In this document: positions 36,675 to 51,600 of the stretch, piece after piece | Layout: each line of letters begins with the position of its first letter | How positions within the stretch are numbered: position 1 is the stretch's first letter | Translations under genes and position numbers: made by a program | The notes under the pieces: model-generated | Databases searched by the model: none | Seen by the model: only the letters and a program-made list of their open reading frames with translations | What the model was told of the DNA's origin: nothing | From: Syngnathus acus | Lineage: Eukaryota > Chordata > Actinopteri > Syngnathiformes > Syngnathidae | Assembly (NCBI RefSeq): GCF_901709675.1 | Contig: NC_051102.1 | Span: 8,343,412 to 8,407,411, forward strand | Direction: 5' to 3' | DNA length: 64,000 bases

Positions 36675-39600
36675 TTAATTATATTAAAAATTAATATTAA
36701 AACCTGTTTGAAAAAAATAAAAACTACTAAATTAAAAACAAAATCAAAATGAAATAAAACTAATTATAATGAGAAATCCCAACTTGTTAACACTGCTGCA
36801 GACTAATTTAAAAACACCATCTAGTTGTTGGAGAGGCGCTAGTCTGCGTCCTGGCTACTGTTGAGGGGCCCTTGAGCAAGGCATTTTTATTAGACTTCAA
36901 GAGCACTGTTGCACCTTAATAACAATACTCAATTTTCCAAGGTTCAACTGAGGAAAAATGGCCACCTCTTGTTTACAGCCCTAATTGTATTGCAGCAAAG
37001 AAATTTCTCACGGAGGAAGATCGCCGTGATGGTGCTGCATCCGTTCGCTTCCCCACTAGAGCGACAAGCGGGAGCCTTCTCCCCGCTAATGATCCCCGGC
37101 AAATTAAAAAGCTGCAGCCCCGAGGCTAAAGTCATCCCCCTCATCAATCAGTACGCGGCCATCATTCCAGTTGAAATGGACCTAATCCTGCCGGGGTAGC
37201 ACGCTAACGTTGCTGCATAATAAATGTGACTACTAAGAGATCTAAAGACTAATTGATCCCGAAAATGAGCAGCAGTTCAATATGTTCTGACTCATTGGCC
37301 GTGTGCTCCATGGACAAAGCAAACTGAAGCGGCAGGTTCCTCATCAAGACAAGTTGGTGTTCGTAGTGAAGCAAAATGATGGTTGCTAAATGATAGACTT
37401 GATCCACGAGGTGGGGGTACTTGGCAGCCGCACTTTTGTGCCAGCCCTGCCTGAGAGCATTTATCACGGTGAGCAGACTTGTTGGTGCTCTGTATGCTAT
37501 CAGTCACGGCGGCTTGAGGACGGAGAGTAAGGGGCGGAAAGGCGAGTCGTCTTCAATTGCCGCGTGCCACCGGCTGCCGCACTTTGCCATCTCCCAGCTG
37601 AGTGAATTCAAATTCACTTGAAATTCACGTGTCCTCAATGTTTGAGCGACCAACCGCGACAGCCGCTCCCCCGCCAGCTTCCAGGCAATGATTGGCAAAA
37701 GCAGCTCAGTCTGCAAAGACTTAGCCCGGGGGGACCACAAGGTGGCGGCTTCGTGACCTGCTCGGGCAAACAATGGAAATGGGAGCACATTGCAGATGTG
37801 GCTGGAGGCAAGGCAGCGAATCCACAGTTTGGTCTCACTTGTGTCGAGGCACTACTTTATTGTTTGGGTTAGCGTTTCGACTTAAGGCTGGAGTCATATC
37901 ACAAAGAAAGCTACCCGATCTGACGTGATGGCTCAAAACGCAAACAATCTGAAAATGTTGAGCAATTTGTGAGGTCTATTTTGCCGCAGCCTGCTGCTGC
38001 TGCTGCAGTTTCTGCTGACGGGAGCAGATCTGGACTGGGATAGATAATAAATAGCTTGTTTGTGTGAGCCTGCGCAATGATTTGTGACTCGCAAGTTGCA
38101 TTCTGATGGCACGGGTACACATTGTTATCAGGGTTTAACAGCGCCGTATTCATCATGCCATTAGTCAGATGTAGCCTTGGTAGCACGCCCGTCCGTGTCA
38201 CGTCTGCATGAGCGGTTCGAAATGTGTACCAAAAAAAAAAATTGACACTTGCTGCCAGCTGGGATCGTTTAACACAAAACAAACAAAGTCCATTAATTGT
38301 TATGAAATAAAGTGTTTAAAGCCATCAACGTGACATTCCATATTCTGTACTCGATGAGAAAAGTATTTAGTATCCTGTTTCGAGCACCTTGTCACACTTC
38401 AACTCTCGAGTGTTGCAGACTGTAGCGCCGAAGGGAGGGCAAGACAATTTGCGGTTACTCAGTCGCTAGCTGGCACGCTGGCGCTCGAGCTGTAGCTGTG
38501 GGGCACACAGGAGAGCTTGTTAAACAACCAGTCCAAAAAGTAGTAATTGAAGCTTCACTGATTAGAGTCGCCTCTATCAAACTCACTCATACGCACATAT
38601 AGTACATCTTGTCCTCACTCGATGGTGAAACGCTGGAATGATTACTTGTCGACTTGAATTTGAATGCGCGCCGCTTTACACACGGCTATTACTCAGTGGT
38701 GATGTATTGCAACATGCTTAAGTTGCGCTTAAGGTATCTCGAGAGTTGTTTATTAATTATAATAGGACGGCCTCGCTCGATTTATTGCTTTACTAAGGTC
38801 GAACACAATCTGGTCGGTGGATTTTATTGGATTCACTTTTCATGTGAATTGGAATTTAAGACTGAAAGTACGTCGCTCAAATAGATGCCTCCCTTTTCTC
38901 ATTAACAAAAGAATTGGCTTTACAATATTTATTATATTACAATACTGAACACAGCATTCTGATTCATGTTGCGTTTTTGGAACATGGATTAAGCAGATGA
39001 ATGAACTTCTTTTCACCCATCTCAGGGGGCAGCCATTTTGCTAACAATTGAAAATGACATCACTGTTGCTCAGGCAGGGCTCAGGTAACAACCAATCACG
39101 GCTGACCTGTTTTCGGAGTTTGGTCGTGATGTTCACAAGCTGAGCCGTGATTGGTTGTTTCTGAAGTATTAAGTGCATAATATGTTTGAACTTATTGTCA
39201 AAATGTCAGGCACAATGTCAGTTTAAAAAAAAAAAAAAAAGCAGCCAGCAGCAGCCAACATCACTTAGCTGTCACGGTTCTATTTCATTTGCCAGACATG
39301 TTTCCAACAGCTATCAAAGGTCAAGCTCCATCCATATGACTGATTGACACCGAAAATAATTCCAACGTTATTCACAGCATAGCTGAGCTCCAGAGACGCA
39401 CACATTCATCAAGAGTCACTTTTGTTTAGTTCCTACTCTCCTCTCACATGTCAATTATATTTATATTTATAGTCACTATTTATACTCGCCATAACAAAAT
39501 TTCTGCAAATGATAAGTTGAGCCCAATTTATGTTTCTACAAATCATCCGCTGTGTAATTTATTAGATCCTATCAAGCCATAATATCACGGCTCGTTCAGT

Positions 39601-42600
39601 TGGTTCATTTATAACAGCGCAGCAAAAAATAATACGACATTGTCAATAAACCTTAGTCAACGGGGCATTACTCAAACCAAGGCCATCGACGTTAAACATC
39701 ATTGAGATGACGTTTTATGCATCCTGTGCCACGTTCGTCCAAAAGTGCTAACGTAAAATGATTTTTCCGAACCCTCAAAGTACATTAAAATGCGCACATT
39801 TACTTCTCATGCTCTGTCATGAAACAAAGAGCCAAGCAAAATAGGCGCCGCTGATTAAAAATGGTTTTAAATTTCTACAATGATTTAAAGGATCTCTGTG
39901 CTCTTCTCTTTGCGTTGACTAACTGCAGTGCATGAGGCGGCATGATTCACCGGGGCAGATTCCCAGCGGGCATGATTTATTAGGTAATAAATTCAACTCT
40001 GGGCTCTGTATTGTTTATGTCAGAAAGAAAAAAAAACACTCTTCCACAAATTGCCTGCAAAGCACAGTTTACATATGCTCTGACCTTGGGTGATAACATC
40101 AAGCAGATGCTCTAAAACCTTCCATCAGTGCAAAGCACAAGGTTGTCATACGTTTAACAGAAAACAATCATGAGCTGTGCACAGCCCACTAGGGATCTTT
40201 AGTATCAGCGCCATTTTTTTTCTTCTTCTTTGAGCCATCTCCAAAATGGGCAACGGAAAAAAACCTTAAAATCTACATCCAGAGATTCAACACTCTTTAT
40301 TCGTGACCTTATGAATTGAGTGGATGGTTAATGCAAGTGCAAAGCCAGTAAACATTGAAGAACACCGCAACCTTGTTGCAAACACACACCGAGAATATCC
40401 TTCTGCTCGTTGCGATGCACTTAAACAAGCGGAAGTCGCTGGTAATTACAATCTGAAGAGCAGCGGCTGAAACCTTTTCACGCTCACTCTTGAGGTGACC
40501 TTTCGTCAGAGTGAAAGTGGCATTTTTGACGCTACCTTTTCCATGTCTTTCTTGCCATGCACCCACGTTTCTCCACATAGTTAGCATACCAAGCGGCAGA
40601 TGAGAAGAAACACCTTTCCCCTGTGTTCTTTGAAAAATTCAAATCTGTAATCTAGACGTGCGTCTCGCCATTGCAAATCCTTCCAGGCCACAGAAAAGTA
40701 CTCAAATGCTAATTCCTCAAGACATTAAGCACACCTTTACTTAAAGTACTCACTGAATGCTCCACAGTTTAGTGATTGAAAGGTAACTTGTCCTTGACAA
40801 TGTATTAATTGCAGAGAAGTGCTCACAGGAAAAAGCAAAAGTCTGGAGGAGCTGCTTCGCGCTGTTCTCACAATGAAACCCGAATTGTACTGATGTTGTG
40901 GAAATCATAATGTGACCAATATATCCCAAGGCTCGAAAGAAGTTGCTGTTTGCAGGTTAAAATCGATATTTTGCGCCTCATTAGTACATTAGGGAATCTC
41001 TGTTTTACTTTGGCAGAAGCAGCTAGCTAGCAACAGCTTCAGCTAGCTACTAGTGCACCAAAATACGTTGTGGACTAAGTCAGTAATCGTCATTTATGAA
41101 TTTAATTATATATATATATCAAAAATTATATTAATTGTATATTTCTGACCGGTGTCACAATCATGAAGGGACGACAACAAAAGACGGAGAAGCCATGCTA
41201 AATGCTAAGCTAACTTAAGATTGACACGGCTAGTATGTTTAACATCGCAAATAAATGTTCAGGTGATCTAAAACACTTTACACAGACATGAGACAAAGAA
41301 GGGTGGTTTCCTGAGGCTCTGTGTCTCGTTTGTCTTGATGGTTTTTTTTTTTCAGCCTTGCCAATTTGTAGATGCCCCTAAAGAGGAAATGAAGCAGGGT
41401 AATCACCTAACTTTAAAACACAAATTTATTGCAATGGGTTCAGGTTTTTATTTTTATTTCAGAGGCCATTCTCCACCGCTTAATAGCTTGCTGATGTGAA
41501 CGTTCCTCCGATGTAGAGGTTTGTCGACAGACCAATCTAAACATGATGATGATCTACCATCACCAAGGGAGTTTCTGGAAATTATAATCCATAAGAGTAC
41601 TTAACGTTGTGAAATGGTAAAGGGGAAGTTCTGAGCCTTTGGCCTGACACTAATTGAAGATTAGAGCTGAGGCAGGAAGTAATGGAGACGCATTTAACAG
41701 GGGTGTAAAAAAAAAAAAAAATCGGAAGAGGATTTGTTTTCCAGATTTACTTTAAACGTTAGTGACAGGCCTACTATCCATTATCTTATTAAAGTCTTGC
41801 TCAACAAACGATCGTTCTTCCATGTGGATAGTGATCGTTAATCGGAATAGAATCACCCGGCAAATATACGCCTCCCGTCTTAATGTTCATCTCGCAATCC
41901 GGCTACGTGTTTAATATTCCATCAATGAAAGGGCGGTCGTTGCATTCCTGTAAAAAGCTGCAGTAAATCCAATCAAACCAGGAATTTCTTTTTCCCAAAA
42001 GCCAATTAGTGGTGAACAATAATTTCATGTGAAGAATAGTGTTCTTTTTCTGGCAATGCCACACATTTGCTTTCTCTCCATCCTTTGATTCTTCTTCAAT
42101 TGAATATACTTGACTGTTTGCTGCATTGCTGTCAACCTCCTGAAGGATCAGCATTTGCTTCCCGAGTGAAACACTATCTATGAACATCCAATCGGCCAGA
42201 TCTCAGTATGGATTGGCTGCTAGTCCCATTCCGCACTCCAGATACCCAAGCCCTTCCCCTCATGTGGGTGTGAAGGGGAAACCAGAGCCCATCCCGCCCA
42301 GCCCTTGACTGCACTTGACTGCAACACTCGGTTCGGACCAGTATCCAGTAGGCCGCCATTATCCAAAGACTTGAAAATGGGAGCCCAGGAGGAAGACGCG
42401 CCACGTCCGCCGTCGGATATCACGGTGTTCGGAGCCAACTGTACCCTTCACGGTCTCAGCCACATCTTCCTACCTGGCGGGGTGACCTTCCGACGACTGC
42501 TTTGGGCCGCCGCATTCAGCTCCTCCCTTTCCATCTTCCTCTACCAAGTAGCCGACCGTGTGATCGAATACTACCAGTACCCTCATGTCACCCTCCTGGA

Positions 42601-45600
42601 TGAGATGGACAGTCCCGTCATGTATTTTCCCGCCATCACTATGTGTAACTACAATAGTTTCCGCAAGTCTCAGGTCCTCAGGAATGACATCTTCTGGATG
42701 GCCGGGCTCTTGGGTGTGGAGCAAGGGGATTTCGATGACTTCATGGCCGCTTTAGGGCAGCCCACGGACAACAGCAAGTTTTTCCCCAGCAAGACCTTTA
42801 ATATGCTGGAGTTTGTGCAGCGAACCAGCCATAACATTGAGGAAATGTTGCTGGACTGCAAATATAGAGGCAAAGACTGTGGGCCGGAGAACTTTACTAC
42901 TGTAAGTAGGACTGGCAAAGCCATCCGTCCGTTTCTTACCACTTGCTTAATGTCGCAGGAGAGTCGGAGCCTTCCATTTTGTGAGAGTTCACGAAAAATC
43001 TCGTGTGGCTTATTGACAAGTTTCAATTAATCGGAGGGACTGTTGACATACTTTGGTGCCTTTGTTTTGGTTAGCAACGGCTCAGACGTTAAATCTCTAC
43101 TTGTTTTGAACAATCAAAGCACATTTTAATCAGAGCTGCCTTTCTGTGTCTCAAATTTTCAAATCCCTCCCCAAAAACGTCTTTCCATTTTTTCAAGCAC
43201 AGCAGGGCTTTGTGATACGAAACGAGCGATCTGTCCCAAGGTGTCCAAAACATGCGTATTGTTGCGATGCCATATGGTTCGACAAATCTCCGCTGGCGTG
43301 TAGCGTCATGCATTATGAAGCAAACATATGCTTGTTGTCACCACTACGCCTGCTAATAATTCATTATTATTATTTTCCTATGTAAATATTGTAAGCGTGA
43401 TAACAGCTATTAGAGCTTCTCGTCTGCGTGACGTTCAAAGACACCCGAGCAATTTAGTGATTGTTCTCACCGCCCTCTTCCCTTCGTATTCGGTGATAAA
43501 AATCATGTCAGCAGAATTTGAGTGCAACTTAATCGTCCTGCTGTTGAGACAGGTTGCATTTGGAGACTTTCAATGAAAGGGCTCATTGACTTGACTGATG
43601 AAAGCTAAGCACGGAGAAGAGCAAAATTTCTTTGTGCGACGGCCCGGTTGAACGAAGGCTTTTTTTTTTTCTTCTTTCTAATCAGGCACAAAAATGTCTT
43701 CAAAAAAGGTGGGCTACATTTGACTGGTGCAAAACTGCACACTGAAGCTTAAGCAGGCAGATTTTGATCCATTAGGTGACCTTGGCTTTTCACATCCGCC
43801 GCCACACAAAGGGCGAATTTCAGCTAAATGTCAGAAACTGGAGACGGCCTAAGTATAGAGGGGGGTTGATTAAAGATTCATGGAGCCGCCTGAATCGCTC
43901 CTCCTCAGGCCCGCGGATCTCGCTGCGGGAGGCTTCCTCTCGATGCAGCGACTGGATTACCGAGTGTGCGCGTCAGCAGCACAGTGGCCAGACCATCAAC
44001 ATCTGACAATTAGAGCACTCGATGGAATCTGCTCCTACGTGCAAATCTCTACTTCATTGTAGGATATGCATTTATAACCAGAGATGTATATTTATGTATA
44101 AATGATCATTCTTTTTCAACACCATCCGCTTAGGGGCGCAAATTAGTACGAACGGCATTATCATAAAGGTTTGGCTCAAGGATATTTTATTTATTTTTTG
44201 TTAATCGCGTGATAATTCCCGGCTCATGCCGATGTTCCATATGCTGCGATGCTGCTGTTTCTGTTAGCAAATGACAACAGAAGGCTGAACAAATTGGCGG
44301 AGGTCTGCACTAAACTCTGAATTATGGTTCTCTCCTTGTATGTTTGTCACTGTGCCTCTAATGTAGCCAATGAGACATGACAGCAACAATGGAAGCAGAT
44401 GTTCGGACTAATGTGTGGATATTAATAAGCCGCTACTGCACTTGTATTTATTCACCCTGGAGCTATTTATCTGTAGAGATTTGGAGACTTGGACTAAAAT
44501 ATTCAAATTTATTTCGATCACGATGCCTTTTTCCTTCAAGATAACGGCAAAGTCAGATGCAATTTGTTCCAAGATGATGGTTGGAGTTGAAGTTCTAGTT
44601 TCAAAGTAATGTAGGTGCTTTGTTTTAATAAGTGTGAAACATTTAACCCTTGTAATCTCATTTGCGTTCCTATGGTTACTTTTACTTATGTGTGAAAATT
44701 ACATTTACAAGACATCCACAGCGATTCACCCAATTCTACTAAAAAAAGCATGAGAATATTTGCTCCAGCTTTTTTTTTTCCACCCCATTATCGTTATTAA
44801 TCTTTTTGCTGTCGTGTCGAGGTGATTGATTGGCTCATTAAAACTAAAACACAGAAGTGATATATATTTAGGAGGCGGGGCCTGCTGCGTGTGAGAATCT
44901 GGGTGTGAGCCGTGGCCCACAGCTCCTGCTGGCGTTTAGTTTGAGTCCATTTTTTGGTGTATATTTTAAGTGCTCTAGCAATCAAGTTGAGAGATTTTCT
45001 CATTTTTATACAATGATTAAAAGACAATATAGAAAGCAAGACCGTTATAAAAGAGAGCTTGGATGGAAGGAAATAAAAGCAGGGGAAGGATAGCCGAGTC
45101 GGACATAGATTGAGCTGGGACTGGGACCGCGCCGGGGTCTGACACCATCATTGCGAGTCAGCCGGCTTTGGAGGCGAGCCAGGGCTGCGACACGCAACTT
45201 GAGTGAGGCGTGTGTGTGTTCCAGGAGCGTATAATGACCGCGCTGTGTGGAGCGTGAAACGGAAAGATAGCTTGCGGCATCTCTCTGCAGTGCAAATAAT
45301 AAAGAAATCAACTGTTGTCCACGATGAGCAAATGTGTCATCTTTTCCTTCCGTCGGTGTTGCCAGTGTTTTTGTAAGGCGGATCAATACCGCTGAGGAGG
45401 ACTGATTTGTTGTCGAGGGAGCCTTTTTTTGCTGACTAAGCAGAACGCCAAGCCATTAAGAGGTGCCACTTGACAGAAGCCATTATGTTAATGAACTTAT
45501 TAGAAGTAGCACACAAACATGAACATGTCCAAAACCGATAAAGCTATTAGGCCTCTGGCATAGCATCCAAAACAAAACCATCTGGTTTTATAATAAGCCA

Positions 45601-48600
45601 CACGTTTTTTTGTTGTTGTTTTTTTATCGAGGTATGACTCACCTTTCATATCTCATGTCCTTTACAGCTCAAATGACATTTTTTTTGTTTTGTTTTCCCA
45701 CTAATGGCTTTTGTGCTCTATTTCCTGCTCTTTAAGTCAATAAAAGTGATGACTTGCTTCTTCTGTAGTATTAATAAAGTATCTTTATTCTGTATCGAGT
45801 TTCCCTTTGCGCGGGAAACTCATCACATTGCATCGGACTATATTGGCATTGAAAGGTTCGGAGCCTTGCAGATGTTTCATCGTGTGACTTCAGATGTACT
45901 GTTTGTCGTCAAAACGGAGTTCCACCAATCCGTGGACGGAACAAATGCCAATTAGGAATTTCTTCTTTGTATTTTCTGGATGCCCTGTGGCACCATGCTG
46001 CCTCTCACAGGTCAGTCTTGGTACTGCAGCAGGCATCTGGTTTGGGGGAGAAAGCTTCTGCGGTTCTGTCTGTTGGTGCTGCTTACACAGGAATCATGTT
46101 TTGGATTTTGGAAGTTACTGTCAAGGCGGAAGATTTTTTCTTCGCGTTTTGATGTGTATAATCTAAAATTCAATGTGGAAGCCATTTTGCCCATTTCCTC
46201 AGTTTGATCAAATAAGTCTTGAAAAAAGGTCTTCAATTTAGTTTCAACCTGCAGATGTCCCGTTCTTGCTGTGAAGCAGATTGGCTAATCACATGCACCG
46301 CTGCATGTTTAAAAAGCAAAATGGGGAAAAAAACTGCTGGCAAGTGCCGACTTTGCTTCGTTCCAGGATAACTGGGCTACAAGATAACACGTGCTGAGTA
46401 AGCAAAATGCAACCTTACATTAAATATGGATCAAAATGAGAATATTCTTGCAAATGAAAGTGCCAGGCAGGGATTTTTTTTTCTTCAGGGGGGCAGTGAG
46501 TGACTTTATCAGCCTGCAGGCTGCCAACTAAAAGCTTGAGTGACAGCATGCAATAGGAGACATTTTAGGCAGGTGCTGCCGACACGTCTTTTCTTATTGA
46601 TACCAACTTGGACTTGAGGACTGTGCCGTATGCTTGCTGATATTCTGCCCCAGTGTGCCGTGAAATTATTTAATGTGGTGTCGCAACACCCAGCTACTAT
46701 TTGTCGCTTTTAATCAATTAAAAGCTTCAAAATCCCTGCCGGCCTAGCTGGCAGCTATTGTGGCGCATACTAAGCGGCTGTGTTGCTTTCCCGGACCCTT
46801 TAAAGGCAGACCACAAGATGTCTCCCTTTGCTTAAGAAGGCGGGCGGCCATCCGTCCACCAGCGTGACCGACCGCACGTTGTTTGTTGAAGCTGTCTCCT
46901 CACATTACGTCGACAAGGGAATCTATATTTTGGCACATATAGACAAACATTTACACTGATGGGAAAATGTAATTCTTAAATAGAAATTAATTTGACATGT
47001 AGATCAATTATATGACAACAATGCCAAAAAGCATCCAAAAGTGCAATTTTCAGGTTTCAGTGTTGAACAGGGATCTCGCTTGCTAGCGGCTAGCACAAAA
47101 GGCTAGCTTAACTGTATATCTCCCCTCGGTGCTCATTTGTGTCAAACAGCGCAAACAGATTGTCACAGAGCATCCAAATCCAAATCCCTTGTTGCTATGA
47201 CAGAGTCAAGCCAACAAAACAAGAAATACAAAATGTACTACAGAAAAACAACGGAGGCTGTGCAATTCGATTGATTGGCTAGCAACTTCATATTTTTTAT
47301 GTTTATTCTTTGCTTCTATGCCCAAATATTGTTAGACTTCTCTTAATACCACATTTATTGAGTTTTGAGTGAAAACATACTTTTTTAATAAAAAAGGCAC
47401 GCTAACGTATTAGCAGCATGGCGTCTATAAACGGTGCCTTTCGCCTTCCATCTCAGCGCCGTCTTTTTTCCAATGTGCATTTAATTGCCGCCACTGTCTC
47501 ATTTGGTGTCGAGCGTTCTCGCTGGCCCTTGAAGGACCTCGTCTCGTTATTCCTTTTAAGCCCTGCTCCTCCTTTTAATGAGACCTCTGGGGCTCAACTG
47601 GGCTTTGACAGGAACGGGGCGGCCTTGTCAGTGGCTTGACAAACTCACAGATCACTGAGCCTAGGCAAAAAAAAAAAAGTCACATAGGAACTGACCGCTT
47701 GTTTAAGGGTTTAAAAAGAAGAATGATGTGAAGACTGAGATAAAAATAGAACAGCGGAAATAACGCAAGTGGCAGAAATAAGATCTGGCTGGAAAATATG
47801 ATACTGATGATTATTAGCTGTGGCGCATTTACTTTGATGGCTGTAACCGTTAAGAACGACTCGAAAATAAGTCAGCAATTGATTAGGTCCATGCAAATTT
47901 TTAAAATAAATAAAACCTCAGAGGAACCTTTAAAAGCAAGACCAAAGCTCAATAGAAGTTAGTTTTGCTTCTATAACCGAAAGATGTTGTTGTGCCCCCC
48001 CCCCCCCACCCCCACAAGCATTTTCATTTTAATTCCATTCCTTTCAAAGCTTGAGGAGATGCCGACTGGATATGAAAGACTTAAAATGATTACCATCGCT
48101 TTGCAATACCGGCGTAACATCTGACGCCAGCAATAACTCGTAATAATGACTTTGGGGTCAAACTGCTGACAAGGGACAATTTTGAAAGCCAGCATTCATG
48201 TATCACACAAAGCAATCAAGCAAAGGTCTAGTTAAGGGGGTGTGTCATTTTTATGGCGCCACCACCAGCATAAAAGAAATCCATGCACGGACGGACCGAC
48301 GGGGTCACTAAGTGAAGCGACTGGGCTGTAAGTCTAATAAGGGCGGGGCTTTCGTAATTCACCCTTACTTTGCTTTGATTTCAGAATGTTAATAAGGATT
48401 CAATGTTATGTTGTGTCGGACTAAAAAAAAAAAAAAAAAAATCAACTTTATAGCCCCTATAAAATGCTGCGATTAGCTTAAAAGCATAATGTTTATTTAA
48501 TAAAGCCCTGCACAGCAAGGATGCCAAAATTACGATGGAGCCTATTGATCAAACAAGCTGCTGTTTTTTTTTTTTTTTTTCCAAAATTATGGAGCATAAA

Positions 48601-51600
48601 TTTCATTCGTGTGACTTTTTAGTTCTCTGATGGATTCACTCCTTCCGTGTACCAAATCGACTTCATCGGTGGGGGTGGTGTTATTCATCCGCTGGCTCCA
48701 CCTCACTATAGAGCGAGTGAGTGCGTGCGTGCGTGTGGGACGCAACAAGCTTTCTCTTTCTTTCGGCGGGCTGCGATGCGAGTCAACAGACTGAAATAAA
48801 AGCACCTCTTCAATCTGGGCTGGAAGAAAAAGGGAGGAGCACCAAAAGAAACAAAAAGCCTCCAATTCTGCAATCTGACATTGGAGAAGGGAGTCCCAGT
48901 CCCCTCAATTTTATTTTTTTTTTAATCAAGATTTTTGTGTGACATCTGCAACTGAATGAACCACTGATGATTTTCAGCGTCAGACGTGTTCGGCTGGTTG
49001 GTTCAATCGATTTTCTTCATCCTGAGGAGCCACACTTGATGTTTCTGGCAACGAATCCGCAAGGCTGAGCAGCGAGCACAAAGGCTCCCGTCACAGCCGC
49101 TGGGAATTTTCAACCGAGAAGTCACGTTGGAGTCGTCGTAGGTAAAACGAGCAGAAATGGTGATCACTGTTTCCTCGCGAAGCGACGCCTCGGAGTTTCT
49201 CAACTTGAGCAAACCAACATGGAAAGAGATGACGGTGAATTTCGTCACGAGGACTAAAGTCCACGGTTTGAAGTTTATGTTCTCGCCTCACAAATCTAAG
49301 CTGCAGCGGGGGGCCTGGGTCGTGGCCTTTCTGGTCAGCGTGGCCCTCCTCCTTACCTGGTCCAGGAACAGAGTCCTCTACCTTATGTCCTACCCGGCCG
49401 TGACCAAGATCAACATGGTGTGGGCTCACAGCATGTCCTTCCCGGCAGTCACCTTCTGCAACAAGAACGTTTTCCGCACGTCCGGTCTGACCAGGGACGA
49501 CCTGTATCACAGCGGCTACTGGATGGACCTCCTGTACGCCAACCACACCGTGGTGGAGAGGAGCTTGGCCATCCTGAAGGAGAGTCACAAGCAAGGTCTG
49601 CTGAGCCTGCTGGACTTCAGCGGCTACGCCCGACTACCCCGTTACCAGCGCGTCAACACCACCGAGATGATGGCGCGCCTGGGACACCGGCTGGAGGACA
49701 TGCTGCTGCAGTGCAGGTTTCGCGGTGAGACCTGCACCGCCAAGAACTTCAGCACTGTATGTAGATGAAGGTGTTTGTCACATACGTGTGTATGAGAAAA
49801 TATGGCGGGGGATGGGCATCTTTGGATCTTAAACTGGGTTCCTCTTCTGTTCCTACGGACTATTCCGTGACAATTGTGTTGCTTTGGAGGTAGTCTCAAG
49901 AGGTGTGCCTGTGTGAAATTGACTAGCGGCGAGCTGGAGTGGGAGTAACAGCTTTTACAGCCAACATTTGGTGTTAAAAGTCATTTTTGACTCGCATCTC
50001 CAATGATGGGTGGAAGCGCGGCGGTATCACGTCGACATCTGAGGCACAGGCTCACGCTGATAAATGTCTACTGCTAAGCATGCGGTGGTGTTTTTTTTAG
50101 GCTCGGTGGCAGATTGGCACTGCTTTGAATGTTTAAGAGTCAGCTGGTGGGAAATCAACTTTATATCTTCTCCAATGCCTTTAGTGCGATTTATTTGAAT
50201 CCTTCCGAGTTTCTCTCAATTTCAAATCAAATTTGCTTTGCCAGCAATGTTGGATGGCTTGAAATGAGATTGTTTATTATTCAGGCAAGCTAGCTCAGTC
50301 CTAATTGATCCTTTAGCTTCTCTAATTAAACATCTGCAGCTCTGTGGAGGGGAAAAGACATTGATTGACAGCCGCGGGTGGCATTTGTAATGCATACTTG
50401 AGTTCCAGTCCACAGCTTGTAGTGTAATGACATCAAAAAAATATTCAAAAGGCAAATAAATAATGCCCGAAAGTCACTAGGGTGCGAGATTACTTCTTTC
50501 TTTTTTTTTCTACCTGCTGCATGTTTTATCTCCTTTGTGAATTTTGAGCAGAATTATACGTTGCCAGATATTACATCACATTTTGAAAGTCACGTGGCTC
50601 TTGAAATAAGAAGCCAATGTGACTTTTTGACATTTTGTTGTAACACTGGATTCGCATTTAGCATGCTACGTCATTAGCGTGGCTTCTTTAGCTTCTTGCT
50701 GATTTCTGAATCAAACAACTAGCTTTGCAAAGCATGACTTTCACCCAAGGAGTTAAATCCGTCAATAATCTGCTTCAAATGAGATTGAAAGCCTGCCCTT
50801 CATTTTCTGCTCTATACTTTCCCCTCAGGCCTTGCCGCTGGTTTTCAAATCTGTAAAAACACATTGATATTGATCGAGCCGTCGGCGTTTCAATCTCAAT
50901 ACAAATTGAACCACGCTGATTTAATCAACCACGCCGTCTGCATTTAAAACGTCAGCCTTTGCCTTGCTAACAAAATCTAAATAAATTGTAAATATTCATA
51001 TTCATTGGAGCGGCTCAAGATTATGGTGTCCAATTTATGCCCTACAAGCGCCGAGGCTTTTCTCAGCCGGCTGGATTTATTGAAGCAGACGTACATTTGG
51101 TGGGAAAAAGCCTTCTGTGGAAATGACTCATCATTCCTTAATTAGCGGCGAGACACGCAAGTATCTTCTACCGACCCAATTGAGTTTGTTTGTGAGCGTC
51201 GGCTCGCTCGTCTCTTATTTAATCACCAACAAATTGGCGTACCCGTGGGAAATTTGCAGCGAAATTGGCCAGAGATTGATAGCGACTGCCGTTAGGAATC
51301 ACTTGAGTCATGAGTCTGCTTGGCGTGTGGATCCCCACATTGATCACATTCATTCAAACCTGGTTTTGGTCAAATATCTATACTCATAATTCACTCCGTT
51401 CTTTTTTTTGGCTCCTACAGATTTACACACGCTACGGGAAATGCTACACTTTCAACTCCGGACTCGACGGCAACCCGCTGTTGACCACCTTGAAAGGAGG
51501 CACAGGCAATGGCCTGGAGATCATGCTGGACATTCAGCAGGATGAATATCTTCCTGTCTGGGGGGAGACAGGTTTGTGCACTTGGACTTTATTGTGTGTC

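Larger units (their letters stand above)
23184..42376 (+). other. asic3: asic3 intron between first exons 1a and 1b
   Basis: A 19-kb stretch without recognised coding exons of the host gene. It contains a TA-flanked MITE (24964-25263), an antisense LINE (29199-31213), a 44-bp tandem duplication (35829-35916), a (TA)28 tract (36616-36671), a CTCF-like site (37731-37750) and a MITE-family copy (38954-39168). Non-repetitive stretches such as 32690-32930, 33650-34480 and 36950-37200 could be conserved regulatory DNA, but this cannot be tested here. The promoter for exon 1b should lie at its right end. Confidence 0.6.

Noticed and set aside
22533-49756. Three separate tandem ASIC genes
   Set aside because: Only one set of exons 2-11 exists in the window, all right of the third first exon; alternative first exons are simpler.
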